Shown here one piece after another: positions 14,151 through 20,945 of a DNA stretch of 25,410 nucleotides. The notes beneath the pieces were generated by a model. That model did no database searches. It was not told the origin of the DNA and saw only the letters and a program-made list of their open reading frames with translations. The DNA lies in the NCBI GenBank assembly GCA_023261465.1, contig JAHFOW010000014.1, positions 1 to 25,410 on the forward strand, written 5' to 3'. Source of the DNA: Planctomycetota bacterium (lineage in GTDB: Bacteria; Planctomycetota; Brocadiia; Brocadiales; Brocadiaceae). Positions within the stretch are counted from its first letter, which is position 1, and every line of letters begins with the position of its first letter. The position numbers were made by a program, and so were the translations under genes.

Positions 14151-14235
14151 TTTTGAAAGAGTTGGGGATTTTCTTGGTATATTGTTTGCTCTGTTATTTT
14201 TTTTATATAAAGTCTGTTTTTTAAGGATTAGAATT

Positions 14236-14640
14236 ATGATGGCATTATTTGATCCACGCGCAGGTCGTTATTCGCTTCTCATAACAGATGACGATGACGC
14301 CTGTCGTGATAGTTTAAGGGATGTATTTGAGACAAAAGGGTATACCACGCACCTTGCCAGTTGTGGTCGTGAGGCCGTGAAAATAGCACGGTGTGTAGAG
14401 GTACATCTCATGATTCTGGATGTGCATTTGCCGGATTACAGCGGTCTTGAGACGTTTAAAATTATCAGGAATGAGATTAGTATCCCGATCCCAGGTATTT
14501 TTATTTCAGGTGAAATAACCAAGGAACTACAAATCGACCTCATTAGCGCAAATGCGTATACTCTTATCCCGAAACCCATTAATGTGAATATATTGCAAGA
14601 TTCTGTTGAACAGGTTATTGCCAAGTACTATTGGAAATAA
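14236..14640 (+). CDS. Stand-alone response-regulator receiver protein (CheY-like)
   Basis: The 134-residue protein starts at ATG 14236, chosen because AAGGAT precedes it by 7 bases and MMALFDPRAGRYSLLITDDD begins the fold at once. The receiver signature is complete: acidic pocket D18-D19-D20, phospho-acceptor D62 (MILDVHLPDYSG), S91 in IFISGE and K113 in LIPKPIN. No output domain follows, so it must act through a partner protein. It ends 71 bases before groES on the same strand and could be co-transcribed with groESL. The partner kinase is not in the window. Confidence 0.85.
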   Translation: MMALFDPRAGRYSLLITDDDDACRDSLRDVFETKGYTTHLASCGREAVKIARCVEVHLMILDVHLPDYSGLETFKIIRNEISIPIPGIFISGEITKELQIDLISANAYTLIPKPINVNILQDSVEQVIAKYYWK

Positions 14641-14711
14641 ATTGTGTAAGAAGATAGCGTGCAGATAGGCGTTTTTCATCTCGTTTTGTAAAGAAAGGAG
14701 TAGTTCAGATC

Positions 14712-14999
14712 ATGAATGTAAAACCAATAGGTGAGAAGATACTAATAAAGAGGGTTGAAGCAGAAGCGAAGAGTCCGGGTGGTATTGTGTTACCTGATTC
14801 AGCGAAGGAAAAGCCAAAGGAGGGCAAGATTTTTGCTTTGGGTGACGGCAAGTTATTAAAGAACGGGGAACGGGCAAAGTTCCAGGTGAAAAAGGGAAAC
14901 AGGGTAATATTTGCTTCGTATGGCGGGACAGAGGTAAAGATCGACGGCGAGGAATATCTCTTGATGTCTGAAGAGGATATTCTTGCTGTAATTGAATAA
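14712..14999 (+). CDS. groS: Co-chaperonin GroES
   Basis: The 95-residue protein is standard length. N-terminal NVKPIGEKILIKRVE, the mobile loop SPGGIVLPDSAKEKPKEG that contacts GroEL, and C-terminal YLLMSEEDILAVIE are all typical. It forms the seven-membered lid of the GroEL chamber. AAAGGAG lies about 11 bases before the ATG. GroEL copy 2 follows after 17 bases, so groES-groEL form one operon. It is the only groES in the window and probably also serves copy 1. Confidence 0.97.
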   Translation: MNVKPIGEKILIKRVEAEAKSPGGIVLPDSAKEKPKEGKIFALGDGKLLKNGERAKFQVKKGNRVIFASYGGTEVKIDGEEYLLMSEEDILAVIE

Positions 15000-15016
15000 T
15001 ATTTTAGGAGGTTGTA

Positions 15017-16636
15017 ATGGCTGCGAAAAAGATTATCTATGGGTATGATGCCAGTGAGGCAATGAGGAAAGGCATTAAGAAATTGGCCCGGGCTGTAAAA
15101 GTGACGTTAGGACCAAAGGGGCGAAATGTTGTTATCGAAAAAAGCTTTGGCGCTCCAGTGGTAATTAATGATGGTGTTACGGTTGCTAAAGAGATAGAGC
15201 TTGAAGACCCTTATGAAGATATGGGAGCTAAGATGGTCAGGGAGGTTGCTTCCAAAACAAACGATATTGTGGGTGACGGCACCTCAACGGCGACACTCCT
15301 TGCAGAAGCAATATTTGAGGAAGGGCTTAAGAATATCACAGCCGGAGCCAACCCTGTGGATATTAAGCACGGTATTGATAAGGCCGTAGATGCGCTGACA
15401 AAAGAGCTTAGCCGTATGAGTATTAAAATATCCGGGAAGAAGGAAATTGCCCAGATTGCCACGATTGCTGCAAACAATGACGAGGAGATTGGCAACCAGA
15501 TAGCAGATGCCATGGAAAAGGTGGGCAAGGATGGCGTTATTACGGTTGAGGAAGGGAAGAGTTTGAAAACTACCGTTGATTTGGTAGAGGGTATGCAGTT
15601 CGATAGGGGGTATCTGTCCCCTTATTTTATTACCTCTGCCGAAACAATGGAGGTTGTGTTCGAAAACCCTTATATTTTAGTCCATGAAAAAAAGGTATCT
15701 GCCATTAAAGATCTTGTGCCTTTATTGGAGAAAATAGCCAAATCAGGGAAGGCATTGCTTATTCTTGCAGAGGATGTTGAGGGTGAGGCGCTCAGCACAC
15801 TTGTTGTAAACAAGCTCCGTGGCACCTTGCAATGCGCCGCTATCAAAGCTCCCGGATTTGGTGAAAGAATGAAGGCGATGTTGGGCGATATTGCGGCGCT
15901 CACAGGCGCTAAGGCACTGTTTGAAGATTTAGGAATACAACTTGCGCAGGTGCAATTAACCGACCTGGGTACTGCCAGGAAGGTGGTTGTCAATAAGGAT
16001 ACAACGACTATTATCCAGGGAGCCGGCGATAAAAAGGAAATACAGGGAAGAATAGCGCAGATCAAGACAGAGATGAGCTTAACTACTTCGGATTACGATC
16101 GTGAAAAGTTACAGGAACGGCTGGCAAAACTCTCTGGTGGAATTGCGCGCATCAACGTCGGCGCAGCAACGGAGGCTGAAATGAAGGAAAGAAAGTCCCG
16201 TGTTGAGGATGCCGTTCATGCAACCAGGGCTGCGGTGGAAGAAGGTATACTGCCAGGTGGTGGTGTTGCACTGATTAGGGCATCAAAGGTATTGGATGCG
16301 GTGACTACCAGAGGTGATGAAAAAACCGGGGTGGATATCGTCAGAATGGCCACTGAAAAGCCCATTCAGCAGATTGCCGATAATGCCGGATTGGAAGGCG
16401 CTGTCATCATGCAGAAGGTAAAGGAAGGCACGGGCAATTTTGGTTACGATGCTTATGGCGCTAAATTTACCGACATGGTTGAGGCTGGTATTGTTGACGC
16501 TGCAAAGGTGGTAAAGGTGGCGTTACAAAATGGCGCAAGCATTGCGTCATTATTGTTGACAACCAATGCCGTTATTGCTGAAATTCCTGAGGAGAAGGAA
16601 AAACCCGGCGCAGCGCCGTGTGGACACAAACATTAA
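15017..16636 (+). CDS. groL: Chaperonin GroEL (copy 2, in the groES operon)
   Basis: The 539-residue protein is full length, with VTLGPKGRNVVI, VGDGTSTATLLA (copy 1 has AGDGTTTATVLA) and AAVEEGILPGGGVALIRA. AGGAGG lies 5 bases upstream of the ATG. The C-terminus is EKEKPGAAPCGHKH and not the usual glycine-methionine tail, so the flexible floor of the ring chamber has a Cys/His end. Planctomycetes often have several GroELs; this one may be specialised for other clients or metal-rich conditions, which is inference. A strong terminator follows at 16716. Confidence 0.97.
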   Translation: MAAKKIIYGYDASEAMRKGIKKLARAVKVTLGPKGRNVVIEKSFGAPVVINDGVTVAKEIELEDPYEDMGAKMVREVASKTNDIVGDGTSTATLLAEAIFEEGLKNITAGANPVDIKHGIDKAVDALTKELSRMSIKISGKKEIAQIATIAANNDEEIGNQIADAMEKVGKDGVITVEEGKSLKTTVDLVEGMQFDRGYLSPYFITSAETMEVVFENPYILVHEKKVSAIKDLVPLLEKIAKSGKALLILAEDVEGEALSTLVVNKLRGTLQCAAIKAPGFGERMKAMLGDIAALTGAKALFEDLGIQLAQVQLTDLGTARKVVVNKDTTTIIQGAGDKKEIQGRIAQIKTEMSLTTSDYDREKLQERLAKLSGGIARINVGAATEAEMKERKSRVEDAVHATRAAVEEGILPGGGVALIRASKVLDAVTTRGDEKTGVDIVRMATEKPIQQIADNAGLEGAVIMQKVKEGTGNFGYDAYGAKFTDMVEAGIVDAAKVVKVALQNGASIASLLLTTNAVIAEIPEEKEKPGAAPCGHKH

Positions 16637-16715
16637 CTTTAAATGAACCAAAGGTTTTTGCAGAAAGAAGCAGATAAAGGTCATTTGTATTTTTTTTACA
16701 CAAAGTTCAGATATT

Positions 16716-16752
16716 AAAAAGGCGTTGAGTTTTCGAGATCAACGCCTTTTTT
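16716..16752 (+). terminator. Intrinsic terminator of the groESL operon
   Basis: AAAAAGGCGTTGA (16716-16728) pairs with TCAACGCCTTTTT (16739-16751) over a 10-base loop, ending in a T-run. The right arm also carries the last codons of the broken minus-strand ORF below. Confidence 0.9.
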
Positions 16753-16888
16753 GTTTCAACGCCATCTTTTTTATAAAATCAGGATGCTGTAATAATATCC
16801 AGTCTTCTCAATCCTCCTTTGTATCAGCAGTTTCAAATACACTGAGCGGGAAAGATACAACTTCAGATTCCTCTTTAGCCTTTAACAT
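16739..16888 (-). pseudogene. Small ORF interrupted by an in-frame TGA; possibly an antitoxin-like protein
   Basis: The minus strand reads from an ATG at 16888 (AAGGG 7 bases upstream; another ATG at 16909) MLKAKEESEVVSFPLSVFET, ADTKED, then TGA (16810-16808), then EDWILLQHPDFIKKMALKQK and RR to a second TGA at 16741-16739. The pattern 'VSFPLSVFETA.T.ED.EDWILLQHPDFIKKM' runs naturally through the first stop, and I recall similar small conserved proteins with 'EDLEDWL..'. So this looks like a single 49-residue gene broken by a nonsense change at the residue before EDW. The tail overlaps the groESL terminator. A toxin partner is not visible. Its function is not established. Confidence 0.5.
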
Positions 16889-17019
16889 ACGTTTTCCCTT
16901 GACATGCATCCTTGATTTTTGTTTGATTTACACAAAGTGTAAAAGGATTTTTGAGAGTTATGAGAATAATATGGGAAGTGGGTTTTTAAAGAATTTACAA
17001 AAAGTTTAAAAATACAACT

Positions 17020-18501
17020 ATGACACAAACCAACAATCAACAACAAACTTTATTCAAGGTATCCAGGGAAAAATATCAATCCCCATTTTCCGAGCGGTAC
17101 GCCAGCAAGGAGATGTGCTTTATTTTTTCCGATCAATACAAATTTAGCGCCTGGAGAAAACTCTGGGTTGCCCTTGCAGAGGCGGAAATGGAGCTTGGGT
17201 TGAAAGCAATTACCCAGGATCAGATTGAGGAAATGCGCCGTTTTCAGGAGACGATTAATTTTGATGTGGCACGAGAGTATGAGAAAAAACTCAGACACGA
17301 TGTGATGTCACATATCCATGCCTATGGCGAGCAGTGTCCAAAGGCTAAACCGATTATCCATCTCGGCGCGACGAGCGCTTACGTGCAGGACAATACCGAA
17401 CTCATCCAGATGAAGGAAGGGTTACGGATTATCCTTGCAAAATTGGTTAATATTGTCAGTGTACTTTCCCATCAGGCACTGAAATATAAAGACCTTGCAA
17501 CCCTGAGTTTTACCCATTTTCAACCGGCGCAGCCAACAACATTGGGGAAGCGGATGTGTTTGTGGTTGCAGGATTTTGTTTTTGATGTTGAAGAAACAGA
17601 AGGACGCTTTCAGGGATTGCGGTTTCATGGCGTGAAAGGGACAACGGGTACACAGGCGAGCTTTATGGCCCTCTTTCAGAATGATCACGAGAAGGTAAAA
17701 AAACTCGATGTGCTGGTTGCAAAGAAAATGGGATTTGACCGGTGTTATCCCGTGACGGGGCAAACGTATTCACGCAAGATTGACAGCCAGATTGTGTTTT
17801 CTCTGGCAGGCATTGCGCAATCGGCCCATAAATTTTCCAATGATATGCGGTTGCTCCAGCACTTAAAAGAAGTAGAAGAACCTTTTGAAGAGGAGCAAGT
17901 TGGTTCATCCGCAATGGCATATAAACGGAATCCCATGCGGTGCGAACGTATAGCGGCTATTGCACGTTACGTGTTGTGTAATTGTTTGAATCCCGCATTT
18001 ACCGCAGCCGCTCAGTGGTTTGAAAGGACGCTGGACGATTCCGCCAACAAGAGGATTGCAATTCCAGAGACATTCCTGGCAGTAGACAGTATATTAAATA
18101 TAGTATTGAATGTTGTCTCCGGATTAAGCGTCTACCCCATGGTTATCGGCCGCAACCTTGCAGATGAATTACCGTTTATGATAACGGAGAACATTCTTAT
18201 GGCGGCCGTAAATGCCGGCGGTGACCGCCAGGAACTCCATGAAAAAATCCGCAGACATACGATGGATGTCACCAGCAGGATAAAAGAAGAGGGCGGAAAG
18301 AATAATCTTTTGGAGCTCATTGCACAAGACCCTTCATTCGCCCGCATTAAATCGAAACTCAAAGAAATTTCCGATCCGGGCAAATTAGTCGGCAGGGCGC
18401 CCCAGCAGGTGGAAGAGTTTATATGCGGTGTAATAGACCCCATGTTGAAACGGCATGTCCATCTGATTGACAAAAAATTAATCCCAACATTGCATGTATG
18501 A
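17020..18501 (+). CDS. purB: Adenylosuccinate lyase
   Basis: The 493-residue protein belongs to the fumarase/aspartase superfamily. It has the signature loop G295-SSAMAYKRNPM, the FTHFQPAQPTTLGKR segment with the catalytic-region histidine, GATSAYVQDN, and the C-terminal ADSL domain. It catalyses two steps: SAICAR to AICAR plus fumarate, and adenylosuccinate to AMP plus fumarate. Length and the SSAMAYKRNPMRCE motif match the longer eukaryote-like PurB type. No good Shine-Dalgarno precedes the ATG at 17020. It is the first gene of the right-hand housekeeping run; the 16753-17019 stretch before it has only the broken small ORF. Confidence 0.93.
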   Translation: MTQTNNQQQTLFKVSREKYQSPFSERYASKEMCFIFSDQYKFSAWRKLWVALAEAEMELGLKAITQDQIEEMRRFQETINFDVAREYEKKLRHDVMSHIHAYGEQCPKAKPIIHLGATSAYVQDNTELIQMKEGLRIILAKLVNIVSVLSHQALKYKDLATLSFTHFQPAQPTTLGKRMCLWLQDFVFDVEETEGRFQGLRFHGVKGTTGTQASFMALFQNDHEKVKKLDVLVAKKMGFDRCYPVTGQTYSRKIDSQIVFSLAGIAQSAHKFSNDMRLLQHLKEVEEPFEEEQVGSSAMAYKRNPMRCERIAAIARYVLCNCLNPAFTAAAQWFERTLDDSANKRIAIPETFLAVDSILNIVLNVVSGLSVYPMVIGRNLADELPFMITENILMAAVNAGGDRQELHEKIRRHTMDVTSRIKEEGGKNNLLELIAQDPSFARIKSKLKEISDPGKLVGRAPQQVEEFICGVIDPMLKRHVHLIDKKLIPTLHV

Positions 18502-18502
18502 C

Positions 18503-18540
18503 AATGGATTAATGCGGGTAAATGAAGCGCATCCACCATT
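18503..18540. repeat. Weak nested hairpin after purB
   Basis: AATGG (18503-18507) / CCATT (18536-18540) enclose ATGCG (18512-18516) / CGCAT (18528-18532). Stems are short and no T-run follows, so any terminator role is uncertain. Confidence 0.25.
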
Positions 18541-18600
18541 CATGATTATTTACACATGCCTGAAGATAACGGGCGGTAGATTTAAAGTTCATACTTTCTG

Positions 18601-19263
18601 ATGAATAAGCAGGCGCTCCAGAATCTTTTTTTCATGCTCATTACTGACAGAAATCTTTGTAAACACTCTTTTTTTGATACAATAAGGCTTGCCTTGGAAG
18701 GAGGAGTGAAGACTGTACAGTTGCGGGAAAAGGGACTTTCCACAAAAGAGTTGTATTTCCTTGCATATAAGGCGAGGAAGATAACATTTGATTTTCATGC
18801 TAATTTGATTGTCAATGACAGGGTTGACGTGGCGCTTGCGGTAGATGCAGATGGCGTGCATCTGGGCTGGCAATCCATTCCCCCTGATATTGCGAGAAGA
18901 CTTATCGGTCACGAAAAACTTATGGGTATCTCTGCCCATAATCGTCAGGAGGCATTACAAGCCCAGCTTCATGGGGCAGATTATATTACTTTTGGCCCCG
19001 TCTTTGATACGCCTTCAAAATCAGGGATTCTTGAGCCAACTGGGCCAGCGGAGATTCAAAAATTAAAAAAAGAGTTGAATCTCCCCGTAATTGCACTCGG
19101 GGGAATTCATAGAAAAAATGTTGACTCTGTTTTAAAAGCTCGTGCGGATGGCATTGCTGTTATTTCAAGTATTATGTACGCCGACGCGCCGGAAGAGGCA
19201 GCACGGCGTTTGTATGAGAAAATTGTAAAGTATGGGGCGAAATCAAAAATGGCAGATCTTTGA
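18601..19263 (+). CDS. thiE: Thiamine-phosphate synthase
   Basis: The 220-residue TIM-barrel protein shows the ThiE motifs in order: TVQLREKGLSTKE (pyrophosphate-side Gln40 and Arg42), LIVNDRVDVA, DADGVHLGWQSIP, GADYITFGPVFDTPSK, IALGGI and AVISSIM. It joins hydroxymethylpyrimidine diphosphate to thiazole phosphate to make thiamine phosphate. No ribosome-binding site stands out before the ATG at 18601. It is between purB and hisI on the same strand; no other thiamine genes or a TPP riboswitch were seen. Confidence 0.92.
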   Translation: MNKQALQNLFFMLITDRNLCKHSFFDTIRLALEGGVKTVQLREKGLSTKELYFLAYKARKITFDFHANLIVNDRVDVALAVDADGVHLGWQSIPPDIARRLIGHEKLMGISAHNRQEALQAQLHGADYITFGPVFDTPSKSGILEPTGPAEIQKLKKELNLPVIALGGIHRKNVDSVLKARADGIAVISSIMYADAPEEAARRLYEKIVKYGAKSKMADL

Positions 19264-19344
19264 TCGTAAAATAAATCTTAAATTCGAATATCGAAATACG
19301 AAACAATAATGTTTGATTTAAAAGATTCGTTAAGAGGAGATTAT

Positions 19345-19731
19345 ATGCAGCTATTGGAAAAAATACGTTTTGACGAAAAGGGGCTTATTCCATCAGTGAT
19401 TGCGGATGCGGGCGATGGAAAGGTTCTTACGTTATGTTATATGAATAAAGACGCGGTAATAAAAACAATTGAAACAGGTAAGATACATGTGTTTCGCCGT
19501 TCGCAGAACCGATTAATGATTAAGGGAGAAACTTCCGGACATATACAGATGGTAAAGAGGGTGTTTTTCGATTGTGAGGGGAATTCGCTGGTTTTTATGG
19601 TTGAACAACATGTAGCTGCCTGCCATGCAGGCTACAAGACCTGCTATTACCGGGAATATATTCCCAGGACAGACAGTATTCAGATAACAGAGAAGAAGGT
19701 ATTCGAACCGGACAAGGTTTACAAAAGTTGA
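19345..19731 (+). CDS. hisI: Phosphoribosyl-AMP cyclohydrolase
   Basis: The start at 19345 is chosen for the GAGGAG ribosome-binding site (AAGAGGAGATTAT) just before it; the frame also opens at 19309. The 128-residue protein has ADAGDGKVLTLCYMN, KGETSGH (60-66) and the zinc cysteines C77, C93 and C100, spaced as in the characterised enzyme. It opens the purine ring of PR-AMP in histidine synthesis. The acidic metal motif reads D76-C-E78-G-N80 where D-C-D-x-D is usual, and the usual Trp before KGETSGH is replaced (LMIKGE). So the fold is clear, but the metal site is altered. No HisE domain is fused. Confidence 0.88.
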   Translation: MQLLEKIRFDEKGLIPSVIADAGDGKVLTLCYMNKDAVIKTIETGKIHVFRRSQNRLMIKGETSGHIQMVKRVFFDCEGNSLVFMVEQHVAACHAGYKTCYYREYIPRTDSIQITEKKVFEPDKVYKS

Positions 19732-19802
19732 GGTAAAATTCGTGGGAAAAAGCTTGAAAACCTATGTAATGGATGTTATATTTACGCTTTAATTGTAAAT
19801 TT

Positions 19803-19833
19803 TTGGTTGTTACATAAATATTATCCTTATACT
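19803..19833 (+). promoter_or_regulatory. Candidate promoter for the OmpA-domain gene
   Basis: TATACT (19828-19833) lies 15 bases after TTGTTA (19807-19812), or 19 bases after TTGGTT (19803-19808). Spacing is not ideal in either case. The gene start at 19860 follows with GGAGGG at 19847-19852, a good ribosome-binding site. Confidence 0.3.
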
Positions 19834-19859
19834 TTGCCTCATCCGATGGAGGGAAAAAC

Positions 19860-20624
19860 ATGTCTAAATTTAGTAAATATGCAAAGCTTTTCCTTTTGAT
19901 AGCGTTTTTGGGAACTTCGGGGTGTGCTGAATTAAAAGAACTCAGAGATTTAAACAGAAGACAGGCAATTACGATACGAGACCAATCTGAAGAACTTTCC
20001 CAGCTTAGGGGACAGCTTTCTTCTCTGTCGGACAAACTTAAGTCAAACGAAGAAGAGATGAACAAGCTCAGAAAGCTTGCGAAGTCAATTGGTGAGGGTG
20101 TTACCGTCAGGGATACCGTTGAAGGACCGGTGCTTCTTTTCCCGGAAAAAGTATTGTTTGATTCAGGAATGGCTACCATAAAGCCGAATGGGGAAGTAGC
20201 GCTCACCAAGGTTGCGAAGTTCCTCGGAGAAAACCCTGCAATTGCAATACGAATCGATGGTCACACGGATACTGACCCTATCATGAAGACAAAGCACCTG
20301 TGGGAATCAAACCACCACCTGTCTGCTGCGCGGTCGTTGAGTGTGTTTCACTTCTTAACAAAGAAGGAAAGTGTTGCAGAAGGCAGGATTTATGTTGCCG
20401 GCTTTGGGCCCAATCGCCCTATAGCGCCCAATACGACCTCTGCCGGTAAGAAGCAGAATCGAAGGGTTGAATTTTTAATGTTAACGAAGGTGACTTCGCT
20501 GCCGCCTAAAGAAGTGTCGGCAACAGAGGTAAAATCTGAACCGGGGGCTGGCGAATCTTCTCCTTCTGAGGAACAATCAGAAGAAACGGCGCCTGTTGTA
20601 ACTGAAGAGAGTGAAGAAAAATAA
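19860..20624 (+). CDS. OmpA/MotB-domain putative lipoprotein
   Basis: The 254-residue protein begins with a signal (YAKLFLLIAFLGTSGC). C22 could be lipidated, though the box TSGC is not a perfect lipobox. A coiled-coil stretch at 25-75 (RDLNRRQAITIRDQSEELSQ...) follows. The OmpA C-terminal-like domain at about 90-210 has LFPEKVLFDSGMATIKPNGE, IDGHTDTDPI and NRRVEFLM, which bind peptidoglycan in known members. A low-complexity acidic tail (many E, S, P, A) covers 220-254. It would tether a cell-envelope layer to peptidoglycan. GGAGGG precedes the ATG. It is alone between hisI and resB. Confidence 0.87.
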   Translation: MSKFSKYAKLFLLIAFLGTSGCAELKELRDLNRRQAITIRDQSEELSQLRGQLSSLSDKLKSNEEEMNKLRKLAKSIGEGVTVRDTVEGPVLLFPEKVLFDSGMATIKPNGEVALTKVAKFLGENPAIAIRIDGHTDTDPIMKTKHLWESNHHLSAARSLSVFHFLTKKESVAEGRIYVAGFGPNRPIAPNTTSAGKKQNRRVEFLMLTKVTSLPPKEVSATEVKSEPGAGESSPSEEQSEETAPVVTEESEEK

Positions 20625-20945
20625 GTTGTTTGTGAAAATTAAGGGTTGTCCAGGTAGTCACCTATCTGTTTTGTATGCGAATACCGGATGTGAATTGTTT
20701 AACTTAATCCGGTGAACGGTGAACGTTTGGCAGCCTTGTTGGTTGAGAATTTGTATTTACTTGAAAATTACAAGAAGATACTCCTAACCTGCGCATCCAA
20801 AATGCGCAAACCAAATTTCAGAACAACCCTATCTAAAAAGATACATCACTTCGCGGACTCTAAGAGTTGGATCAACGTAGTGAATTTTTTATTAAGAGAG
20901 TCATTTATTTATTGATTATTTTTATTCGTTATATGTTTTGATACT
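20625..20945. other. 321-bp gap with small hairpins, no convincing gene
   Basis: The plus strand has a 67-codon ORF (20712-20915) without family similarity, probably chance. Three short inverted repeats are seen: AGGT/ACCT near 20653, ACCGGAT (20683-20689) / ATCCGGT (20707-20713), and TGCGCAT (20790-20796) / ATGCGCA (20802-20808). None has a T-run. The gap is AT-rich and contains the promoter of the resB operon, not identified. Confidence 0.4.

Larger units (their letters stand above)
13696..14235. other. 540-bp gap before the receiver gene; repeats but no clear gene
   Basis: Besides the palindromic repeat (13740-13805), the stretch is AT-rich. It ends in an 11-bp inverted repeat ACAAATATTTT / AAAATATTTGT (14116-14150). 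An in-frame TTG at 14137 could extend the receiver gene upstream by 33 mostly hydrophobic residues, but that start lies inside the inverted repeat and is not supported by family similarity. Confidence 0.45.

Noticed and set aside
14137..14235. TTG start and hydrophobic N-terminus for the receiver protein
   Set aside because: The TTG lies within an inverted repeat, and the receiver fold starts right after ATG 14236, which has its own AAGGAT.
16725..17009. 94-codon plus-strand ORF after groEL-2
   Set aside because: It begins inside the terminator hairpin and lies opposite a better-supported minus-strand relic.
20712..20915. 67-codon ORF before resB
   Set aside because: No recognisable domain, no clear ribosome-binding site, and it spans hairpins in an AT-rich gap.
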